The notes beneath the pieces were generated by a model, which saw only the letters and a list, made by a program, of their open reading frames with translations, was not told the DNA's origin and ran no database searches. From contig NC_086360.1 of the NCBI RefSeq assembly GCF_036324505.1, positions 18,158,261 through 18,222,260 of the forward strand: a DNA stretch of 64,000 nucleotides, written 5' to 3'. The stretch comes from Eleginops maclovinus. Lineage: Eukaryota > Chordata > Actinopteri > Perciformes > Eleginopidae. Shown here piece by piece: positions 56,181 to 64,000 of the stretch (position 1 is its first letter; each line of letters opens with the position of its first letter). A program made the position numbers and the translations under genes.

Positions 56181-59100
56181 ATTTGAGTATGATCTGACTA
56201 TTTTTTATGTAGATAACAAGCAATCTCTTGCATGGCCTGCATCCACTTGTTGTGAAATGTGAAAAGAAGCTTTTATATTTTGAGATACTGTACAGGACCT
56301 TAGTCAGGGTCACACATTTTTATGCAAAAAGCTTGTTGTATTATCTAGAGTACCTGAATGTAATGTGTTTTGATATTGCTTTTATCAACGTTTTGTATTA
56401 TATTGAGGCAATTTCTCTCCAATGTAGCAGTGACATTTATCTAATCCCAACTTGAGTATATGAAATGCTGGTGCAGTACAACACTGCCTGTACGGTTAGC
56501 AAAATGTATATTATTTCAATTGTTACTGTGGTCCCTTTACACAAAACAATTTGCTTTTGTTTGGTGCTACGGTCAGACTTACATTGCATATTTAAAATGT
56601 CCATACATTTGATGTAGCCATTCCTGGAGTTACAGGGGTATATTTTACAATGTAACGTCCATACATATGACTGAGATGAAAGAAGTAACAATTAAGTGAG
56701 ATGATACCATTGATAAGTTTACATTTCTTGAGATGTAGGCGCCACTTTAAACGGCTCACATCTGTCAGGATTCACCAATGCCAAATTATTAAAATAACAA
56801 TCATTTTGAAGCACTCAAATAACGTAATTGTCTTAGCGTATCTGTGAGTTGTAAGGCCATTTCCTGTAGAGGGACAGAGGTCTGTGATGTAATGAAGATC
56901 ATATCTGTGATCTACCAGAAAGTCATAAACAGGCCATCCTGCCTCTGGAGCTGTTTACATTATATTCTGGTGTTACAGCTACTGTTAGTGTCTCTCTTTC
57001 TTTTAGAAGAAGTTCAGTGCAATATTTACTTGTGGAGTAAACATTAAATGTGACATCATAGTACTCATGCCAGACATGACAATCAATATTCTTCATCTAG
57101 ACTAAACCAGAGAAACATCAGATGTCGCTTGTGAAGTTGGTATTCCCAGAATGAGGGCTTTTATTCTGAAAAACACTACTGCCTGTACTTTATTTTTGTA
57201 AATGATGGTTTGTTCCAAGTGGATTGTAACTGTGAATTAAACACAACTGTATTATGAGTAAACTATTATTTGAGCTAATAAGTCTAGCGTCAAATTTGTA
57301 ACCCAGAAAACTAAAACACTGCCCAATTTTAGGTTGGGTTAAAATTAAAAAGGTAGAAATAGTTCATTTTAAAGAGAACTTATTCATTTAATTTTCAGGT
57401 TCATATTTGTATTTTGTGCCTCTACATGTCTCCATTCTTTAAAGTTCAAAAATATGTTTATTTTTCTCATACTCCCTGTGCTGCAGCACCTCTTTTCACC
57501 ATGTGTATGATACCAGAGTCCAGTCTGCTCTGATTGGTTGGGATTTTAGAGCTTACATGCACAAAAAACCATTTGACACACTTCAGAAAAGGGAAAACCC
57601 CAAAAAGCATAATGAGGCCGCTTTAATTATCTAATCTTTTATCTTCTGTTCCTGTATAGCTGCAAGCATTGACTTTTTTTTACGCTACTACAGGAAATTA
57701 CGTGTAGGAACAGTCCCAGCGCGGCTTCACGGAATCATAGCCACTTCACTGCCCTTTTTCAATGAAATATTCAATCAAACCGTCATAACCCTCAGACTCT
57801 ATAATCCAACAGTAGTCAGAATCGAATGTTAAATTATGCCACCGTTCATTATCCTGGCCTTGTTTAAATGTTAATGAGAGCAGACCTACCTGCAGTGATG
57901 CTGCAGTCTCCCTCTCATTCGCCATGAGAGGTGAGCGATAGGAGGAGGCGGGGCAGGGGGTTTAGGATCTGTTAGGGGGAGACTGAACCCTGAGCTGCAG
58001 GGTCATTTTATGGAAGGAAGAGGGTGTGTGCTGAAGGGGAAACTGATCTCCCACAGGCCTGCTGTAGTATGCATTAACACAGCTCTTCACCACAGCACCA
58101 ACATACAACAGTCAGTGACAGAAAAGGATCATAAAGCAAATTTACTGCCAGTGAAAACCGTTTCCGCTGCTCTCCTCAGCTCCAGCAAAGCTCATTTATA
58201 ACCATATAAAGAGGTGTAGAGCACGGAGTAAGCTGAAGAGAAGGAAATGGTGGAGCTAAATGGCATGCCACCGAGAGGAGAAAATAACGAAGGGGGAGTC
58301 AAGGTGACAAAAGTTCAAACAAACTACCCTTATCCAGGGCACATTTATTTTTCCACAAGAAACACACAAACATGCAACGATGTCATCACAATTCAATAAA
58401 GACCGATAGATTAAGAAGCCCTTTATAGTTGAATCAATGTATCTCTATATCTTGCTTTTAATTGATCTCTGTTATCTTTGTGAACCTTTTTAAATAGCAA
58501 TATGTAGACACTGCTTCAGAGAAATCAAACCACAAAAATCATGATTTGAAAGATGTTAATAAAAATGAGCACTTCAAATGCAACACATTCGGATGTTCGA
58601 GATGATAAAAGAGTGAGGAGAGCAGCCAAACGCTGAGTCATCCACATCTGCGGAAATCAAACCCGGTAGAGGAAATAAACTATCTATCTGGAGTAAGATG
58701 CAAAACCACAGTGCTAAATCCCCAGAAGACCTGGGTGATATCTCTAAAGAAGCTATGGTTTTTTCATACGCAGAAAGCTATGCATTGTCAATAAACTTGC
58801 TCACAGTTTGGTTAACATGCATCTCTCGGAGAACATTACTGTATCTTCAAAGGACATGAACCTAATATCTGTTTACTAAACGCACACTCTGCATACATTC
58901 ACATACACTCACTCAGACAAACAGATAAAAACACAAAGTTTATCTGCGCAAAATGTCAAGGTATAAGAGGGTACAACTGTAAAAACTTCACATAATAAAA
59001 GTGATTAACACCTCTAATCAAAGTGAAAATAGCATGGAATGAATCGTAATAAGAATAATACAGCAATGTTATGTTATAGTTCTTTTAGAGACAATCATAA

Positions 59101-62100
59101 TAAAAAAAAAGACATCAAAAATATATGTTTTCTAGTTCATAGCATGTGAACATCTTCGGATCGCAACCCCTTTGTTCCTGGAGGTAGGCACCCCATAAAG
59201 AAAACATCCATTGCCATTTAAAACCAAAAAGATCTGCCTTCTTGCTACACATAAATCATGTAATAGATCTTAAAAATAGTAAATTGCATAAACACCATCT
59301 CTCTCTTTCAGACACATACTGTATGCCAAACCATGTATTCTTCGTCATGGCCATATAAGTCTGTACACACCTGAAAAGTCTAAAGGGCCGTACTACAAGG
59401 CCGACACATGGAAAGGGAAAGTCAAAGAAGAAGCAAACATTTGGATTTCTCTGGTTAACAAAACTTCACTCAACATGGAAAAAATTCCCTGAAAGGTTGG
59501 AAGCATTCTCTTTTGCTGTCCCGTAATATAAAGGGAGTCAAAAAGGTTGTGAAGGAAAAAACCAAACAAAACTGTTTTCAACACCTGGGTCAAAAATCAC
59601 ACTCACAAATAATTTTGGTGGTTTGTTTGCCTATGCAGGTGTTAGTGTATACACAGAAGTACTTCAAAGCCCCTGAAAACTATTTTTTTCCCTATAACAT
59701 AAAAAAACTCATGACAAAGACGCCATTTAAAGCTAATGTGCCTAGCTTAACGATACAAAATCTAGCTAACAGCTAACTTCTGTAGCTACGTAGCTTGTAG
59801 CTGTGAGTGAACTTCAGACCTTGGTTTGTTACACTCTGTTTTTTAGGACAAATACAAACAGACAGGCCAAACCCTCTAGTTGTTGAATTGCTTGGTATAA
59901 TGCCAGGCAAAAAGAGGCTTTTTGTATTAACATGCTTTAAGAAAAGCAAGGCTATAAACACAAAGAAATGGCAAAAAATGTATTGGTGTGTTTGTGTAAG
60001 ATAAAGTGAGAAGATGATTGAAAAAATGTGTTTTTAGTAGGTTATACCTAAATTGACAACTGACTCAGGTCAAATTGCACCAATCTGTTGCTCCATGTAC
60101 CTAAAGCAAAGACCCCAAAAATTATTTGTAGCTTTTATTTAACCCAGGCATGCCGTTTTCACCTTCAAACTGAACAAAGATTGCCTACTGCAACCATTCC
60201 ATTTTCTGGACAAGTAGAAAAAGAGAATGGGCCCATTAAGGGGGAACGGACATCTTCATGCTGCTAAAGCTCCCCCACCAATAATAAAGACACACTCACT
60301 GTATTTATTGGAGTCCACAGGATCGACTACATAGATTCTACATTAAGGTAACGACAGCAGCATACGCTAAGACTACTCGTAATATAAGACGTCCATAACA
60401 TGTCGTACATATTTCAACAGTCCCTGACATACTGACAAATTCATCTTTGCCAAATTTTCTGTATTCATGTTAACATGTGCCTGTGTATAGATATGTGGGC
60501 CAGATGGTCATTTTATATATTCTATATAGAAGAGTATAAAAATAAATTAAACTAACACCATCGACTCAAATTGAGCTTGAATTTAAAGGTATATCACATT
60601 TGCAAATGTATATTGTATATATTTTTCAAAGCATCGCAAGCAGGTCTATAAACATCAATAAAAAAAAACACAATTTAAGACAATTTCCTTAAAAATTAAA
60701 TGGACTGACTGAACAAAACCGTTGCCTCAAAGTGCTATGGAAGACTATGATTCACTCCAAAATTAAGCTCACAGCTGGATGCTCACACGATAAACCATAG
60801 ATCTACATCCCCCACTCATTAAAATTGATCAGATATAATTATGGAGAATTATGCAGCACTGTGTTATCTTTAATCTCCGAGTAGAGTAACAGTACGACTC
60901 CACCAAGGATCTACAGAAAACTTTGTACCTCACGGGCATAAAATCTGAGGTGGATATGGAGAGTGCAGGAACATTTTATTCCCGGCGAACTAAATACTTG
61001 ACCAACATTTGCATGGTTGCAAGTACTCTGCTGCTGCTGCTGAGGAGGAAATATGGGGGCGAGGCCATACATTAGCATCTTGCCTAACAACTCTGAGTGA
61101 GCTCACGCAGGAAATGAGATGTTTCATTGCCTGCTGTACAAGCTAACAAGCTCACAAGAGACTTGTTGATGGCAGGCGAGCAGGAGCCAAAGATGGATCT
61201 CCAACAGAGAGAACTGTTGGTGTTTGTAAGACGAACGTCCATCTGCGAGGAGTGTGTTCAGCTTTTCTCCTCAAGAACCTTAAGCCAGCATATTATTGCC
61301 TCGCAATCACACACTCACCCCTCATGTATGGTCAGCATGATGGATCGTGCCGACACCCGGGTTTGCCTCCAACAGGGAGAAAAATAACGCAGGCCTTACA
61401 TTCACAGAGGTCAGCGTCATCAGTGTGTCAACAAAACAAATGAGTTTAACCTTGGAGCGTATAAAATCCCGCTTAACAACCACAGCCTTTCAGTTTACAA
61501 CATCTCATAACAGGCATCAGACTGACTGGTAAGATGCTTGTTTTTCTATCTTTCATGTCTCTGCTTATAGAACATAGGTTTAATATCAAACACCAATGTT
61601 TCAAAGCCTTATTTCTCCGGAGTTTACTTCATGCACTACAGGACACACTTTCATTGTAGAAAACAATTCACCTAAAGTATCTGAAGTGGAACATTTCAGA
61701 ATAGCCCATTGCAACTTTACAGTCACCAAAAAGTCTCCTTCAAATCACGAAACCACCACTTGTTACAGGACAATAATCAAATATATGAGAAAAAGGAGGA
61801 TGCAAATAATGAATTCCTTTGGATTAATTCAATATGCTGAAATTCTCTTAAATATAATCTTCACAATATTGAGCAACAGCTGATCTATCGACATCTCGTC
61901 AGATTGCAGGTTATTGCCCAATCTTCATTATGCAGCGTTAGTCTGGGCCATGCATTCTGGAGTTTAGCATTTAAAAAATACGCCAGCTTTGTCCCCTCAT
62001 CAAGTGCAGAGGAACAGCTTCAGTTTGATCTAAAGGGGTTAAATACCATTGACCAAGACAGAAACCTCACCTTGTCTTTACGCTTGTCTACCCTCTGAGA

Positions 62101-62360
62101 AAATGTGTACACAACATGCTCAGGGCATGGATCAAGAGACAGCAGGGGGGAAAATCTTAGGTTACATAAATCAAGATATCGACCATAACCACGTTGTTTA
62201 TTTTGCTTGAGTTGCTCTTGTGCCATTACTTCTGCGGGGTATTTTCGTGTGTGGGGAGTAAAGAGTTGTCGGCTGCTTTTTGGCACGTCATGAAGCTTCC
62301 TTTGCTGGGAGATGGTGGGGCATGTTGTGCGCTGTTCCTGTGAACCAGCTCAGGCAGGAA
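56181..62360. other. Intergenic region rasal1-dtx1, no gene seen
   Basis: No splice-compatible exon chain or recognisable protein was found. Copy F of the short inverted-repeat family lies inside. The right part (about 58.3-62.36 kb) is downstream of dtx1 in its transcribed direction and unique-looking, so part may be dtx1 3' UTR; TTTATT (minus-strand AATAAA) occurs at about 60133 and 58344. The frames at 61127-61387 and 61596-61883 have no recognisable content. Confidence 0.5.
57371..57623 (+). mobile_element. Short inverted-repeat element, copy F
   Basis: Begins 'aaagagaacttattca', contains 'agtccagtctgctctgattggttgg' in part, and ends 'gcataatgaggccgcttt'. It shares the 'ctcatactccctgtgctgca' block with copy C. 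Confidence 0.75.
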
Positions 62361-62825
62361 TCAGTCCTTCAGGTTGTCCTCGCCGACCCCCTGGGCCGAC
62401 AGCTCTGTCAGGACGTTGTCCAGGTATTTGTGGTCCGGGTAGCCGTGACCAGTCAGGTTGGAGCCAAATTCTGTCTTGTGGTGAATCTCGTTCCAGACCA
62501 CCGTGTCCGACTCTCCAGTGGTGCTGGACGTGCCGATGGTGAAGATGAGGCGTCGGTCCCAGGCCATGATCAGCAGCTTCAGGACCTGGAGAAACAAAAG
62601 CATGTGGACAAGGACGTCATTATCCTGCTTCATCAAGAAAAAAGTCACTTTAATGTTAGCCCCCTAGAAAGGTTTTAATGCTTTCGAACTGTTGTCTTTA
62701 GCTGATTGTTTTCATGGACCAGTGTCAGTGCTTACCTTCCTGCCTTTGTCATTGTCAGGGAGGTAGCAGTGTCTGGGAAACCCTCTGGCACTGAACTTCT
62801 TCCCTGGGTTGGGGTGCTCGTTGGT
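62361..62825 (-). CDS. dtx1: Deltex E3 ubiquitin ligase, C-terminal part (gene continues past the window)
   Basis: Two final exons: 62736-62825 (30 codons) and 62361-62585 (74 codons plus stop), joined in phase 0. They code for the end of the Deltex C-terminal domain: [21 protein letters not shown], then [20 protein letters not shown] and [19 protein letters not shown]. In the family this domain sits next to the RING, binds ADP-ribose/NAD+ and directs ubiquitylation; DTX1 modulates Notch signalling. The WWE, proline-rich and RING parts and the exon ending in the IPTGIQ-type block must lie beyond 64000, since nothing in 62826-64000 matches. DTX4 has a very similar end, but the neighbour rasal1 favours dtx1, as in human 12q24. 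The C-terminal NLKD is not the human sequence. Confidence 0.85.
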
Positions 62826-64000
62826 CTGGTGAAAAAATGTTGGAAAAAATGACAACTCCTCTTCCAATTATGACTTTATTGTGTAAGAAATGTCAACAGC
62901 AATACATACATAACAATGTCTAAAAGGGATACGCTATTGTAGATATCCAATTATTTATTGTTTATTTTTGCAGGGACATCACACAATTGAAACGAATTGC
63001 ATCAGAGTTAGCTAGAAGCTAATTTGCATCTGTTGTGCATGGTAAGGTGAACAAAAAACACCCTGCATAATGACGAATACTCTACATGAAACAGCACAGT
63101 AAAAAAAAGTCCCTCGGTGTGAGATAATAAATAGATTCAGTACAAGGCAATCATTGGTTGTGACATTAACCAAAGATAGTTTTAAACACTCAGAAGCTCC
63201 CTGAATATCCATGTTTGCTGGTGTTAAATTCAATTTCTCCACAACGGTATCCAAGAAAGAAGAAGGCTGTCTTCTAAGAGTGGCCACAACAGTAAAGAAG
63301 AGGGGGTTGCGAGGTTATGAATAATTGCTAAATATAATGCATGCAACAGAATAAAATAAGAAGTAAACCAACGTGAGGAAATAGTTTTATTTCAGGATAT
63401 GTAGATAATCCCTCACACCCTATCTACTAACTTTAGCATTTTAGTTTTGTAGATATTTCATATTTAAGAATTTTGTTCTCAAACCTCCAAAGTGAAAACG
63501 CTTGATTCAATAATTTCCCCGCCCACACTTATTAATAAAGGCATTTGTAGTTACAGCTGCCTTGTCATGGTACATTAGTCACATAATGTTCCTTATTTCC
63601 AGCGAGGTTTGAACAATTGGCTGCTATACCGTGCCTTTTTTGTGTGTTGAGAGTCCCTTCACCTCTTTTTGTAACTCCTCAGTACATGTAGACCAATGAG
63701 ACAGGCCTATCATCACAGACATCAAAGCAGAAGAAATACAGTGCACACATGTACATGTTTTGTCTTTTGTTTATTCCTGTCATATTTATTTTTAACTGTA
63801 ATATTATTTTTGCTGAAGTTCATTAAGTGCTTTACAGAGTTACACACTGGGATATTTAGTTTGTGAACCGAGGAGTAAGAGGAGAAAGAAGAGAGGCGGG
63901 AGACCTACAGAAATGTTGTCTGAGTGGTCAGGTCACCCCCAGGATTCTCTGTCCCCCGGGACACTAAGCCTGTTCCTCTGGTGGAAAAAGGTCAGTTTAT
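62826..64000. other. Intron of dtx1 (no exon seen)
   Basis: This is transcribed with dtx1 on the minus strand, upstream of its penultimate exon. No further deltex exon is recognisable. A 91-codon minus frame at 63012-63287 is of random composition and is taken as intronic. Confidence 0.7.

Noticed and set aside
61127..61387. 86-codon frame in the rasal1-dtx1 gap
   Set aside because: No similarity, no splice logic, and two other frames overlap it equally well.
63012..63287. 91-codon minus frame taken as a further dtx1 exon
   Set aside because: It lacks any deltex block (the IPTGIQ-type end is expected) and its edges are not splice sites in the needed phase.

Overview
This is nuclear genomic DNA from a ray-finned fish, most likely a percomorph teleost. 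The genes are split by many short introns with GT..AG ends, the encoded proteins are vertebrate orthologues, and the introns carry microsatellites and short inverted-repeat elements of the kind common in teleosts. The species cannot be named from the sequence. I found no bacterial, phage, CRISPR, rRNA or tRNA feature.

Layout. 1-7.6 kb: no gene recognised; repeats plus some unique sequence. 7.9-15.9 kb (-): tbc1d10a, a Rab GTPase-activating protein, complete in 9 coding exons. 17.7-22.6 kb (-): sf3a1, the U2 snRNP splicing factor, complete in 15 coding exons. 22.7-26.3 kb (+): ccdc157, head-to-head with sf3a1 across a promoter of about 120 bp. 30.4-34.7 kb (-): slc7a4, a 14-helix amino-acid-transporter-family protein, complete in 4 coding exons. 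35.6-36.6 kb (+): a possible small three-exon gene that I do not recognise. 37.4-39.1 kb (-): dgcr6. 40.0-55.9 kb (+): rasal1, a C2-C2-RasGAP-PH-Btk protein, complete in 21 coding exons. 62.4-62.8 kb (-): the last two exons of a deltex E3 ligase gene (dtx1), which continues beyond the right edge.

Every complete gene was assembled exon by exon. In each, the coding lengths sum to a whole number of codons (576, 777, 717, 671, 191 and 820 residues), which independently checks the splice choices.

The genes are not a functional cluster: membrane traffic, splicing, sperm/Golgi biology, transport and Ras and Notch signalling are mixed. The order is informative as synteny. tbc1d10a-sf3a1-ccdc157 matches human 22q12, slc7a4 and dgcr6 match 22q11, and rasal1-dtx1 matches 12q24. 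These blocks are known to share one chromosome in chicken, so the window looks like part of an ancestral vertebrate linkage group.

The least explained items are the unrecognised gene at 35.6-36.6 kb, an apparent ZNF143/THAP11 site in the sf3a1/ccdc157 promoter, a possible poison exon in rasal1, the polyglutamine and PETV repeats of tbc1d10a next to a (CA)93 tract, and a six-copy family of short inverted-repeat elements. I see no sign of a wholly new molecular system; this is mostly ordinary teleost gene-rich DNA.
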